NCBI RefSeq assembly: GCF_001618955.1
Contig: NZ_LVYV01000055.1
Location: forward strand, 124,001-188,000
Source: Tardiphaga robiniae
GTDB taxonomy: Bacteria; Pseudomonadota; Alphaproteobacteria; Rhizobiales; Xanthobacteraceae
Direction: 5' to 3'
DNA: 64,000 nt
The notes below the pieces were generated by a model. It was not told the origin of the DNA, did not search any database, and was given only the letters and a program-made list of their open reading frames with translations. The position numbers and the translations under genes are program-made. The first letter of the stretch is position 1. Every line of letters starts with the position of its first letter. Positions 45,564 through 55,314 of this stretch are shown here, one piece after another.

Positions 45564-46595
45564 TCAATACAGCTGCTCTGTGTGAACATGAAGGCTGGAA
45601 GCCGCCGGATCGGCGAATGGCCCGGAGCCCGAAAAATTGATCTTCTTGTCAAGGATATACATCGGCCGGCGCTTGGTTTCATCATAAATGCGGCCGATAT
45701 ACTCGCCGACAAGGCCCAGCGCCAACAATTGCACGCCTGAGAAAAACGACACGACCAGCACGGTCGTCGGCAAACCCGGGGTCAAGTCCACTCCCACTAT
45801 TTTCTGCAGCAGATACCAGAATCCAATCAGGAAGCTGATCGCGGCAACGACAAAGCCGGCCATCGACATTATCTGCAGCGGCCGGCTGCTGAAACCAACC
45901 AGGCCGTTGATTCCGATTTTGAGCGAACCGACCAAACGATTGTAATTTCCGGTTCCCGTGAGACGAGCATCCCGGCTGTAAAGCACAGCAGCCTGCTTGA
46001 ACCCGACAAAGGCCACCATGCCGCGCAGGAAGCCATGGGTTTCCGATAGCTGGCGAAGCTCCTCGATCACCCGGCGCGACATGATGCGAAAATCGCCGGT
46101 ATTGCGCGGAATCTGAACGTCGCTCAACCGATTGATGACGGAATAGCCGAAATACGAGACAGCCTTCTTGATCAGCGTCTCTCCCTCACGCGAGGAACGC
46201 ATGGCATAGACGACTTCGAAGCCTTCAGCCATCTTGGCGTGAAGCTTTTCGATCATCTCAGGCTGGTCCTGCAGATCGACATCAATCACGACGCACTTGT
46301 CGCCAGTGCAATTCAGAATGCCCGCCATGGTCGCCGCCGGCTGGCCGAAACGACGCGAAAACAGAAGCAGCTTGACGGCAGGATTGCGCTCGATCTCGCG
46401 CAGGATCACCAACTCAGTGTCGTCTGGCGACGGGTCGAGCGAGAATATGATCTCATAGCTGACACCCATGCGGGCCATCACCGCTTCGGTGCGCTCCAGG
46501 AACGGTTTGATGTTGCCAGCTTCCTTATAGACCGGAACCACGATCGATAGGTCGACGGGAGAAGGTATGTCGGGCTTCAGCGACGGCATCGTCAT
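45564..46595 (-). CDS. GtrB/DPM1-like membrane glycosyltransferase family 2
   Basis: This is a polyprenyl-phosphate sugar transferase of the GtrB/ArnC type. The catalytic GT-A part has LSIVVPVYKEAGNIKPFLER, VVIDVDLQDQPEMIEKL (DxD) and RNTGDFRIMSRRVIEELRQL. Two C-terminal membrane segments follow (IMSMAGFVVAAISFLIGFWY and LVVSFFSGVQLLALGLVGEY, ending YIGRIYDETKRRP). ATG 46595 has AGAGGA six bases upstream; the frame continues to 46655 without support. It is the first gene of the 12-gene heptose operon and is expected to load a nucleotide sugar onto undecaprenyl phosphate. Confidence 0.92.
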   Translation of the reverse strand: MTMPSLKPDIPSPVDLSIVVPVYKEAGNIKPFLERTEAVMARMGVSYEIIFSLDPSPDDTELVILREIERNPAVKLLLFSRRFGQPAATMAGILNCTGDKCVVIDVDLQDQPEMIEKLHAKMAEGFEVVYAMRSSREGETLIKKAVSYFGYSVINRLSDVQIPRNTGDFRIMSRRVIEELRQLSETHGFLRGMVAFVGFKQAAVLYSRDARLTGTGNYNRLVGSLKIGINGLVGFSSRPLQIMSMAGFVVAAISFLIGFWYLLQKIVGVDLTPGLPTTVLVVSFFSGVQLLALGLVGEYIGRIYDETKRRPMYILDKKINFSGSGPFADPAASSLHVHTEQLY

Positions 46596-46775
46596 TAAGC
46601 ATCCTCTGATTGCGCAACACGCACCGTCAACCGGGCTGTCCGCTGCAATCCTCAAAAAACGGATTTTCGCGCCGCACCCTATCCAGTCACGCCACGTGGG
46701 TGAACCCTATAGTGAACAAGGAGACCGCATTAAACGCAAAAATGGACCGGACCAGCGGCCTCCCCAGACTAAGTG

Positions 46776-49112
46776 TCAATTCGGCGACACATCCCGGATT
46801 ACGCCCGGAAAGCTCTCGGCCAGCGGGTATTTGCCCTCAAGAGACGAAATGCCGGCATTCCAGCCCAAGCGTCCACCTTCCGAATTTCTCAAGCGGGACG
46901 AAGGCAACGGTATATCGACCTCCACCACATTGCCGTTGCACGTCAGCCGCAACCGCTTGTCATGCAGCATCAGTTCAAATTTTAGGTTTATCGTCTTGCC
47001 CCGGCAGTTACCCTCCGGCTTCAGACGTACCGCCGGGTAGCCCCAGTGGTCATATCGGAATTCATTGAACTCGCCAAACTTCATGGTCAGCAGCGACGCA
47101 TTGCCGGGCTCGCCTGCCACCCAGAGCGGGTACCAGTTGGCGAGATCAATTTCCTTGTCCACCGAGAGTACGAAAGTGCGCGATACGGTGATCCGAGCTT
47201 GATCGAGAATATGCTTCATATCCTCTTGTGAGTTCGTCTCATAAATAAATGCCAGTGAGTTGGCGAAGATCAACCGCTTTTCCATGCCATCGATCTTTTT
47301 CCAGCTGACGATGGCAGCCGACGAGATCGGCACGAGATCAGCGTCTGTCAGCTGCTCCTTGTGGCGCGTGCTACCCACTATGGGGACTAGGGACCGAACG
47401 CGATTATCACGCGCAAAGTAATTGAACCAAGACGTCCGGAACTCCCCTCCGCCGACGTCGTCATCGGACCACAGCACCAGCACGTCGCGTCCGTGAAGCG
47501 CTTCCAGGTATCGCCTGACGCTCTGAAAATCCGGATCCATCAGGAGATGAGCGCCGCCACGATGCGTAGACGCAACGGTCGATGCTTTGGCGGACGCATT
47601 GGTGAGACCGATGACCAGGTACCCGCAGAGCACGACCATCGTCGCACCAAGCGCAGAAGCATTATGCCTCAAACTGGCATGGTACTCGTTGAACAACTTC
47701 GTTCCCATCACAAGCCAAAACACGTGCAGAGGCCACACGATGAGCAACAGCTTGTAGAACTGGTATGGATATCCCGAACCTTTTCCGAGAATGAAAGGGC
47801 CAAGCGGCACGCACATCAACATCGCCAAAGCCAATGTCAGTGCCGAAAACGATCTGAAGCTGTAACTGATGAGCCCGATCGCGTTGCAGGCGATCATCAA
47901 AAACATCGCCCACATGATTGTCTGGACAATCCACTTGGATGGCAATGCGACCTGATTGCCGAGCCAAAGCCGGACAAGCCCCTCAGGTTTGTATGCCCAT
48001 GGATAGATCTCACCGAAGACAGATCCAGATGCAATACGGGTAAAAATGCCCGGCCGAATCAAAAGCTCGAAGTTGACAGTGAAGGCAATGAGAACAGCGG
48101 CGGCAATCCACATGAACAGTATCGCGCGAGACGAGCCGGTTGGGGCCGAGATGAAGTTGGCTGGCAGCCAAGCGCGGATAAATGTGAGGCTGAGAACGCC
48201 CTTCACCACGGCGCAGATAATCGCAATCGCAATCGCGATCGACATCAACTCCGTATAAACGGCCGCAATCACCGACAGCAGCGCGCCGGCGATCAGCGCC
48301 GATCGCCAGTCCGGCCGCTCGATCAATCGATCGACCGCGACAGGCCATAGCAATATGAACGGCACGCTCAGCGCCTGCGAGAGGAAGCCTTCAAGATGGA
48401 TGGTTGCGATGGCGGGGCTGAGCGCACCGGCCAAAGCAGCAAGACAGGACACCGGAGAGAACGCGGCAAACCGGCTGGCCAGCGCGAGAAAGCTGAAGAA
48501 CATCAGAAAAGGCGCCAGTAGAATCGTCGGCCCGAAGCTCTGCTGGGCGTCGACACCAGAGGATACCATCAGGAACGCGTGCAGAACCGATTGGCCGATC
48601 CTGTCGTTCTTGAAATACTGCGCCACTTGGAGGAAACCCTGGTCGGCGGCGGTGGAATGGAATGGAAAATCGCCGAAAAACTGTGCCAGAGACGTGTAGT
48701 TGAACTGGTCGACCCAGCCGTAACCGAAATAGCTGCTTGCTCCGAGCTGGACCAACCCGACGCCGTGAGTGAAATAGACAATCAGGCCCAGGCCAAGAGT
48801 GGCGTGTGGCAACGGAAACAGCATAACCCGCACTGTTTTCCGTGACAGCACGTAAATCCAAGCCGCCGCCGCCGCCAGCCAGATCAGGACGGCGGAAATG
48901 GCAATCGTGACGTCGAGGTACACGAGATTTTGGCTGATTAGAACGATGAGCCCCGCACCAGCCAGTGGCGCGTAAATCCAAACATCCCGAGCACCAGCCT
49001 TCAGCCGGAAATACGAAGTTGCCAGGATGACGAATGGAACGCCAACCGCAAAGCAACTGACCAGGGCAACGAACACGACACGGCCGGTCAGGGCAAATTG
49101 CACGATCGACAT
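46776..49112 (-). CDS. Large polytopic membrane protein, possible GT-C glycosyltransferase
   Basis: I do not recognise a named family. From ATG 49112 (MSIVQFALTGRVVFVALVSC) the 778-residue protein has about a dozen hydrophobic segments over the first ~540 residues. A soluble region follows that includes LEALHGRDVLVLWSDDDVGG, then an all-beta C-terminus (LRLTCNGNVVEVDIPLP). This layout is seen in GT-C type transferases and O-antigen-modifying GtrC proteins. A frame to 49259 exists, but ATG 49112 with GCGGAAC upstream fits a membrane-protein N-terminus. It lies 180 bp upstream of the GtrB-like gene on the same strand and could be the third Gtr component. Confidence 0.7.
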   Translation of the reverse strand: MSIVQFALTGRVVFVALVSCFAVGVPFVILATSYFRLKAGARDVWIYAPLAGAGLIVLISQNLVYLDVTIAISAVLIWLAAAAAWIYVLSRKTVRVMLFPLPHATLGLGLIVYFTHGVGLVQLGASSYFGYGWVDQFNYTSLAQFFGDFPFHSTAADQGFLQVAQYFKNDRIGQSVLHAFLMVSSGVDAQQSFGPTILLAPFLMFFSFLALASRFAAFSPVSCLAALAGALSPAIATIHLEGFLSQALSVPFILLWPVAVDRLIERPDWRSALIAGALLSVIAAVYTELMSIAIAIAIICAVVKGVLSLTFIRAWLPANFISAPTGSSRAILFMWIAAAVLIAFTVNFELLIRPGIFTRIASGSVFGEIYPWAYKPEGLVRLWLGNQVALPSKWIVQTIMWAMFLMIACNAIGLISYSFRSFSALTLALAMLMCVPLGPFILGKGSGYPYQFYKLLLIVWPLHVFWLVMGTKLFNEYHASLRHNASALGATMVVLCGYLVIGLTNASAKASTVASTHRGGAHLLMDPDFQSVRRYLEALHGRDVLVLWSDDDVGGGEFRTSWFNYFARDNRVRSLVPIVGSTRHKEQLTDADLVPISSAAIVSWKKIDGMEKRLIFANSLAFIYETNSQEDMKHILDQARITVSRTFVLSVDKEIDLANWYPLWVAGEPGNASLLTMKFGEFNEFRYDHWGYPAVRLKPEGNCRGKTINLKFELMLHDKRLRLTCNGNVVEVDIPLPSSRLRNSEGGRLGWNAGISSLEGKYPLAESFPGVIRDVSPN

Positions 49113-49376
49113 GCTAGTTCCGCTTAGTTCGATCACCTCAAAACCCGTTTTGGATGGGCGGCGCAGGCGACTTCGTGTTGAAATTGCCTTGATGCACTGC
49201 CTGTCCACTATTCCGGGTCGTTTGTCCAACGCAACTGCCTGAAGCAAAAGGCTATACACAGGCTTCTAATCAGTCGAAAAATAGGCTTGGAAGCATGCAG
49301 CGAGACGTCCCGGCCCTTACCAACCGCGGCGATGTGATCTAAGACCGCCTACCCCGTAGCCGGACCCCGATACTTC

Positions 49377-51614
49377 ATGCTCAGCGCCAGCCTGTCCCAT
49401 CCCCTGCCCTCTGCGCTCATCGTACTGGCGACCTTTCTGCTGATGCCCTGGCCCGGCTACGCGCTTCTGCATCTGCTGGGATTCGGCCGGCACCGCTGGT
49501 CCGCTGCAGTCTTCGCCGGACCGGCCGTCACGCTCGCACTGTGGATCACCGTGCTATCGGGCGCCGCATGGGCCTCAATTTCGCTGCGGACTATCTTCGG
49601 TCCGATCTGGATTGGAACTCTGGTTCTGGCTGCGCTGGGTGTGGCGCTGCGATGGTCCATCCATAGTCACGTGGCCGCCGCAGGCGAAACAAAGCACGAC
49701 GTGGTTCTGCTTTGGATCACTGCAGGTGTCCTGCCCTTCGTTATCATGCCAGCGACTCTGCGCTTCGGCATCGCCGACTTCGTCAATTCGACCTATGCGG
49801 ATCCCTGGTCCTACGCCATGGTCTCCGACTATCTGTCCACCGTTGCCAGAGGAACCGAGGGCGGACTGTCGGCGCTGCATCAGTATGCTTCCCATTTGAT
49901 GAATACCCGCAACGCATCATCCGCCATTCTGGCGCACTTTGCTTATGGCTTCGGAGGCATCAAGGCAGATCAGACAATGACTCTGTTCTGTCTGTTGTTG
50001 CTGTTCACCAACGCGACTGCCTTGATCGCCTTTGCCCGCAGCGTTTTCGAACGGACGGAAGCTGCACTGTGCCTCGCCCTGTTGGCAGGCCTGGGTTGGC
50101 CAGCCAACATCGTCTTTGCCGGAAACTTCGATCAACTCCTGCTGCTGCCGCTGTTGCCAATGATTGCAACCTTCGCGCTGCGTGCGAGTGACAAAATTAA
50201 CCTGGTCACAGCAGGCGTCATGATCGGGCTGTTCAGTGCCGCGGCCCTGTTTGCGTATGTGGAGCTGGCATTCATCGGCGTCGTGATCGCGATGACGTTC
50301 GTCATCTCGCCCCGGCTGCGCCTCGGGCCGGCGATCGGCCGGGCGCTTCTGGTGACCTGCATCGCGGTGCCCATTCTGATTGTTCTGGCCTGGCCCGGAC
50401 TGGGCGCTTTGATGACAATGCTTAAGGGTCAGTATGCCCTGACTACAGCCGCGACAGCGCGACCGGGGGACGGCTATTTTATCGGTCTGCTGACCGCCTC
50501 GCGACTTCCAGACACCCTATGGGCAATGGGCGGCGAATTTCCACAGACCCGCTTGATCGCTCTTCCGTGGCTGCTGGGAACCCTGCTCAGCGCCCTTGCG
50601 CTGCTCGGCGCCTGGTTGGAACGGCGGCGCTGGGCGGTCATTATCGGGCTCCTGGCCGTGGCTGCAGCGCTGTTTCATTTCAATTTTCGCGAGCATTACA
50701 GCTATGCGACGTATAAAATTGTCAGCATCAATTCCTGGATGCTCGGTTTTCTCGCCGTCTCCGGCGGTATCGGGCTCACGCGCTGGTTGAAACCCCGCTT
50801 ACCCCGGCGACTATCGTTAACCACTGTTGTCACGACCCTGACACTAGCCATTGCGATCGATCGTACCGTCGTTCAGGCTAATGTCATCCGATTCAAGCAC
50901 AACGCGTTGCAGCAGCAAGCCTATCGTGAGGCTCAGCAGATCAATGCCATCGTTCAGCATGCGCCGACCCTGCTCGCATCCCGCGACGATCTCGCCAATG
51001 AATGGGCCGTATTTTATCTGTCTGACCCGCCGGTGCTGATTGCGCCCTATCGCCTCTATATGGCGCAGGCCCACGTTATTCCGTTCATGGAGCGTGCCAA
51101 GCCAATCGATATCGCCTCAATCCGCTACATCGTAACGGACCGCAATGACGCGATCCGTGCATCAGTCTGGGGTGCCAGGCGGATCTGGGACGGCAACGCT
51201 TACAGCCTTTGGGAGATCAATGACGCCAACTGGGTCGTCCTAGCCGACGTCATCAATCCCAATGGCTTTGAACCCGGTGGAATTTGGCTCGGCGGCAAAA
51301 CAACAGAGTTGCTGGTCGTGACGGCACAGCCGGGCCTAGCAACTCTCGACGCCAGCTTGCAGCCTGGGTCACGGGCTCCCATAGGCGCGGAACTGTTTCA
51401 TGCTACCATCAAAGACCACGCAGGTTCCCGCGCCATCGAGGTGACGGCAGGCGAGAATCGGCTTCCGATCAACGTGACCGCCGGCAGGAGCTTCATCAGC
51501 ATCGGCATCGACGACGCCCCCACTACGCCGCCGCCGGGTACCGCGGATTCTCGTCCGATGATCCTGCGGATGGTGAATTACGGAATCCAGCGAACCTCCC
51601 AGCCTTTACGCTGA
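49377..51614 (+). CDS. Large polytopic membrane protein, unknown family, 745 aa
   Basis: The protein starts MLSASLSHPLPSALIVLATF and carries about 12-13 hydrophobic segments to residue ~480. A periplasmic part follows with NEWAVFYLSDPPVLIAPYRL and a beta-rich C-terminus (FEPGGIWLGGKTTELLVV). An Asp/Glu-containing first loop (FGIADFVNSTYADPWSYAMV) resembles the catalytic loop of GT-C enzymes, but this is only suggestive. It is divergent from the polytopic protein at 46776 with ~264 bp between them, and upstream of an FkbM methyltransferase on the same strand. Confidence 0.65.
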   Translation: MLSASLSHPLPSALIVLATFLLMPWPGYALLHLLGFGRHRWSAAVFAGPAVTLALWITVLSGAAWASISLRTIFGPIWIGTLVLAALGVALRWSIHSHVAAAGETKHDVVLLWITAGVLPFVIMPATLRFGIADFVNSTYADPWSYAMVSDYLSTVARGTEGGLSALHQYASHLMNTRNASSAILAHFAYGFGGIKADQTMTLFCLLLLFTNATALIAFARSVFERTEAALCLALLAGLGWPANIVFAGNFDQLLLLPLLPMIATFALRASDKINLVTAGVMIGLFSAAALFAYVELAFIGVVIAMTFVISPRLRLGPAIGRALLVTCIAVPILIVLAWPGLGALMTMLKGQYALTTAATARPGDGYFIGLLTASRLPDTLWAMGGEFPQTRLIALPWLLGTLLSALALLGAWLERRRWAVIIGLLAVAAALFHFNFREHYSYATYKIVSINSWMLGFLAVSGGIGLTRWLKPRLPRRLSLTTVVTTLTLAIAIDRTVVQANVIRFKHNALQQQAYREAQQINAIVQHAPTLLASRDDLANEWAVFYLSDPPVLIAPYRLYMAQAHVIPFMERAKPIDIASIRYIVTDRNDAIRASVWGARRIWDGNAYSLWEINDANWVVLADVINPNGFEPGGIWLGGKTTELLVVTAQPGLATLDASLQPGSRAPIGAELFHATIKDHAGSRAIEVTAGENRLPINVTAGRSFISIGIDDAPTTPPPGTADSRPMILRMVNYGIQRTSQPLR

Positions 51615-51771
51615 CGTCGCAATCGCTCCAGAACTGCCCGCAAGGACCCCTCGCAGCATCCACAACGACCCATCATCGGTTTCGTGGAGGCTCTATGCTT
51701 TTAGAATGGATTTAGGCTAAGACCCACGAATGTGGACGGTCTCAATCTCACTTTCCACCCGAGGAACGCGC

Positions 51772-52614
51772 TTGATCTCCTATGCCCAGAATTTTGAAGA
51801 CGTGATGCTCGCGCGCCTCTTTGCTGGCCGCAAAACCGGCTTCTATGTCGATGTCGGCGCTGCCGATCCGATCAATCTCAGCGTCACCAAGTGGTTCTAC
51901 GATCTCGGCTGGAGCGGCCTGAATATCGAGCCCAACAAACAGCTGTTCGATCGCTTGGTGGCTGATCGGCCGCGTGATATCAATCTGGATTGCGGCGTCG
52001 GCGCAATGGCCTCGGAAGCTGAGTTCCTCGAACTCGATGTTGGCGAGCTGTCCTCGTTCGACCCTCGTGTCCATGAGAACGCGAACAAGCAAGGTACGAC
52101 CGTTGCATCGCGCGTCGTCAAGGTTGTGCCATTAACCGATCTGCTGGCGGAGCATTGCGACGGGCGGACGATCGATTTTCTCAAGATCGATGTGGAAGGC
52201 TGGGAACTTGAAGTCCTCAAGGGCCTCGATCTTCGGCGATTTCGGCCTACTGTTATTCTGGCCGAGGCGACGGTGCCGCAAACCCGCGTGGAATCCCACG
52301 CCGAATGGGAGCCGCTGCTTCTTTCGGCCGGATATGTGTTTGTGTATTTCGACGGCGTCAACCGCTTCTACCTGGCAAACGAACATGTTGGTTTAAGGCA
52401 TCATTTTTCGATTCCGCCCAATACGTTTGATGATTTTGAAGTGTTCCCGCTTGTTCGTGCCCAGACTGATGCCGAAGCGCGGCTCAATGCCATGCATGAG
52501 TTGGAACGCAATTTAATTGCATGCAAGCGCGACAGCGCCGCCCGGCTGGCAATAATCCAAAAAATGCAACGTCATTGGACTTGGCGTTTGACCCATCCTT
52601 CATGGCTTAAGTGA
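51772..52614 (+). CDS. FkbM family methyltransferase, 280 aa
   Basis: This is a canonical FkbM methyltransferase beginning (M)ISYAQNFEDVMLARLFAG, with motif I GFYVDVGAADPINLSVTKWF, INLDCGVGAM and DFLKIDVEGWELEVLKGLDL (post-II acidic motif). The start is TTG 51772: GAGGA lies seven bases upstream and relatives begin MISYAQNFEDVMLWRAL. The upstream ATG 51730 would add 14 unrelated residues. It overlaps the following glycosyltransferase by 4 bp (GTGA). Its likely substrate is a sugar hydroxyl on the polysaccharide. Confidence 0.9.
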   Translation: MISYAQNFEDVMLARLFAGRKTGFYVDVGAADPINLSVTKWFYDLGWSGLNIEPNKQLFDRLVADRPRDINLDCGVGAMASEAEFLELDVGELSSFDPRVHENANKQGTTVASRVVKVVPLTDLLAEHCDGRTIDFLKIDVEGWELEVLKGLDLRRFRPTVILAEATVPQTRVESHAEWEPLLLSAGYVFVYFDGVNRFYLANEHVGLRHHFSIPPNTFDDFEVFPLVRAQTDAEARLNAMHELERNLIACKRDSAARLAIIQKMQRHWTWRLTHPSWLK

Positions 52615-54311
52615 CTTGTACGGTGAAGCAGATTTCAAGAACTCAACAGGTAGCTTTGCAGGCTGACGATACCAAAGAGCTCCGCACGATCGTGGTCGAT
52701 CTGACACCGGTTCTTCCCGGCGGCGAGAACGGCGGCGCAAAGGTATTCGTGCTGGAACTCCTGCGCCGGCTGGCGGAGCGCGCGCCGCAGACGCAGTTTG
52801 TCTTGCTGACGCAAGCTGCGGCGCATGAGGAACTCGCCGCGCTTGACCGCGAGAACGTCCGGCGCCTGATGGTTCTCGACCTCAGCAATCCACCCGCCCT
52901 GCGTTCACTCGCAAACCGCATATCCTCCCGCCTTCTTCGTTACTTGCCGGAACGGCCGAGGCGAATTGCGCAAAGATCTCTCAATCGTCTGAAGCCCATG
53001 TTGCGGCGAAACGCACAGTCCGCGATCGTTCGCGAGCTGAGCGCTGATCTGCTGTTCTGTCCCTTCACCGCGCCGACTTACTTCGAAATGACCATTCCGA
53101 CAGTCAGCGTCATCTACGATCTGCAGTACAAGACGTACCCGGAGTTCTTTCCCGCAGCCGACGTTGCGCAGCGCGACCGCACCTTCATCGATGCTGCGCG
53201 ACGTTCCACCATGCTTGTTTCAATCTCGGAATATTCACGGCAGGTAGCGATCAAATATGGAAAGCTGGATCCCGCCCAAATCCGAACAGTACATCTCCAT
53301 ATTTCGCAACATAGTCTGCGAAATGCGGCACGAGACGAGGCAGTCCTCGATCGGCTCCAGCTTACGCCCGGACAGTATCTAATCTACCCCGCGAATTTCT
53401 GGAAGCACAAGAATCACGAGATGCTGCTGACGGCATTCGGCATCGCGCGCAGCAACGGACTTGATAACAACATCCGCCTGGTGTGTACGGGCGCACCGGG
53501 CGCGCGGCAGCAGTGGCTGAAGGAAGCCGCGGAAGGCTTCGGACTGGGCAACTATGTCCTCTTCCCCGGTTATCTCGCCAATGCTGAACTCCTCACGCTG
53601 ATCACTAACAGCGTCGGTGTGATTTTCCCCTCCCTGTATGAGGGCTTTGGCCTGCCCGTTATCGAGGCAATGGCCACCGGCGTTCCTGTCGCCTGCAGCA
53701 ACGTGACGTCACTGCCGGAAGTCGCCGGTGACGCCGCCATTCTATTCGACCCGCGGGTGCCCGACGACATCGCCCGCGCGCTGACTGCGCTCGCCCATGA
53801 CAAGGAGCTCACCTCACGATTGGTGCGTGCTGGCGAGCTGCGCGCGACGCAATTCTCGGATTCTAAACTGATGGCTGAACAGTACTGGGAAGCGTTCCAG
53901 CATGCAGCGGGGCTCGAATTCAAACCGAACCTGCTGGTCGGTGTTTATCCGGATGGCTGGGTCGGCCCGAATCCGAAAGTTCAGGTGTCCAGCTCAACTC
54001 AGAACAGAACGTTGAATCTTGAAATTCTAGTTCCAGATTGGGCGCCGGTATCAAAAGTAAGGATGAGAATTTGTCAGGACGGCAACATCAAATCCGAAAT
54101 CACAGTCCCGCGCGGTAAGGATGGAAGGCTATCAGTACCGATGTCGGTGACAGGCGGCTCTTTTGACATCGAACTTGCACCCGCCTTCATTCCGGCGCTT
54201 ACGGGAGCTGGCGACGATCAGCGCGAACTGGCCGCCATTCTAAAGAAGTGCGAGATCGTTGGCAGCGATGGTTCATTCATTTCGCTGTTTCCGGAAAGCA
54301 CTTCCACATGA
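52611..54311 (+). CDS. GT4-type glycosyltransferase with C-terminal beta module, 566 aa
   Basis: Residues ~25-430 are a GT-B retaining glycosyltransferase: VVDLTPVLPGGENGGAKVFV, PTVSVIYDLQYKTYPEFFP, LIYPANFWKHKNHEMLLTAF and the donor motif PSLYEGFGLPVIEAM with [16 protein letters not shown]. The last ~130 residues (GVYPDGWVGPNPKVQVSSST onward) form an extra beta-rich domain not usual for GT4. Comparable C-terminal regions occur on the three large membrane proteins here. Start GTG 52611, overlapping the FkbM stop, with the next gene overlapping by 4 bp, so 51772-55177 is one transcription unit. Confidence 0.9.
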   Translation: MTCTVKQISRTQQVALQADDTKELRTIVVDLTPVLPGGENGGAKVFVLELLRRLAERAPQTQFVLLTQAAAHEELAALDRENVRRLMVLDLSNPPALRSLANRISSRLLRYLPERPRRIAQRSLNRLKPMLRRNAQSAIVRELSADLLFCPFTAPTYFEMTIPTVSVIYDLQYKTYPEFFPAADVAQRDRTFIDAARRSTMLVSISEYSRQVAIKYGKLDPAQIRTVHLHISQHSLRNAARDEAVLDRLQLTPGQYLIYPANFWKHKNHEMLLTAFGIARSNGLDNNIRLVCTGAPGARQQWLKEAAEGFGLGNYVLFPGYLANAELLTLITNSVGVIFPSLYEGFGLPVIEAMATGVPVACSNVTSLPEVAGDAAILFDPRVPDDIARALTALAHDKELTSRLVRAGELRATQFSDSKLMAEQYWEAFQHAAGLEFKPNLLVGVYPDGWVGPNPKVQVSSSTQNRTLNLEILVPDWAPVSKVRMRICQDGNIKSEITVPRGKDGRLSVPMSVTGGSFDIELAPAFIPALTGAGDDQRELAAILKKCEIVGSDGSFISLFPESTST

Positions 54312-55177
54312 GAGTTAGCGTTGTTACGCCGTCGTACAATCAGGGGCAATTCATCCAGCGTACGCTGGAGAGTGTCGCATCGCAGGACGGAGCGGATATC
54401 GACCATGTGATCTTCGACGGCGGCAGCACTGACGATACCGTCAAGGTGCTGAAGCGCTTCGGCAACGGCATCAAGTGGATCTCGGAAAAGGACAAGGGGC
54501 AGACCGACGCCGTCAACAAGGGCATTCGCGCGACCGATGGTGAAATCATCGGCTGGCTCAATTCCGATGATATCTACTATCCGAATGCCATCGCCCGCGT
54601 CACCGCCTATTTCGAGGCTCATCCCGAAGTCGACGTGATCTACGGCATGGCCGATCATATCGATCTCGTGGACTATGCTTTTGAGCCGTATCCAACCGAA
54701 CCGTGGAATTTCGAACGGCTGCGAGATACGTGTTTCATATGCCAGCCAGCGGCGTTCTTTCGCCGACGCGTTGTTGAAAAACATGGCCTGCTCGACGAGC
54801 AACTCAACTATTGCATGGACTATGAATTCTGGCTGCGCCTCGGCAAGGCCGGCGTGCGCTTCGCCTATCTGGAAGAGAAACTCGCAGGCTCCCGGCTCTA
54901 TGCCGAGAACAAGACACTGGGCGCACGGCTCAAGGTGCATGGCGAGATCAATGATATGCAGAAGACGCTGTTCGGCACGGTTCCTGATCGCTGGTTATGG
55001 AACTATGCACATGCCGTGATCGATGAGCGCATCGATCGTCACAAGTCCCCTCGCTGGTTCGCCCTACGGATGATTATCGTCATGCTCAAGGCCGCCAGGC
55101 GCTGGAACGGACATATCTCGCCAGAAATGAGAATTGGTCTGCGGGACCTGTGGCGCCGGTTCCGAAATCGAAGCTAG
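54308..55177 (+). CDS. Family 2 glycosyltransferase, 289 aa
   Basis: This is a GT-A inverting glycosyltransferase: VSVVTPSYNQGQFIQRTLES, VIFDGGSTDDTVKVLKRF, catalytic-region EIIGWLNSDDIYYPNAIA, and a C-terminal LNYCMDYEFWLRLGKAGVRF. It starts at ATG 54308, overlapping the upstream gene by 4 bp (the frame itself runs back to 54248). It is a paralogue of the GT2 at 35728. A 137-bp gap separates it from gmd. Confidence 0.9.
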   Translation: MRVSVVTPSYNQGQFIQRTLESVASQDGADIDHVIFDGGSTDDTVKVLKRFGNGIKWISEKDKGQTDAVNKGIRATDGEIIGWLNSDDIYYPNAIARVTAYFEAHPEVDVIYGMADHIDLVDYAFEPYPTEPWNFERLRDTCFICQPAAFFRRRVVEKHGLLDEQLNYCMDYEFWLRLGKAGVRFAYLEEKLAGSRLYAENKTLGARLKVHGEINDMQKTLFGTVPDRWLWNYAHAVIDERIDRHKSPRWFALRMIIVMLKAARRWNGHISPEMRIGLRDLWRRFRNRS

Positions 55178-55199
55178 ACGCATTGATTCCGCATATAAT

Positions 55200-55215
55200 C
55201 TGCCTTAAAAGGCAG
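55200..55215. other. Small perfect hairpin downstream of the GT2 gene
   Basis: CTGCCTTAAAAGGCAG is a 16-base perfect palindrome, 22 bp after the glycosyltransferase stop. No T-run follows, so a terminator function is doubtful; it could be an operator or processing site upstream of gmd. Confidence 0.3.
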
Positions 55216-55314
55216 GAAATCCGGCCTTATCGCTCCGTCCATTCGAGCGAAAATCGACAGTTTCCGCTTGTTGAGAGATAAAGTCTGGCCGATGCATCAC
55301 GAGATCATCTCTTC

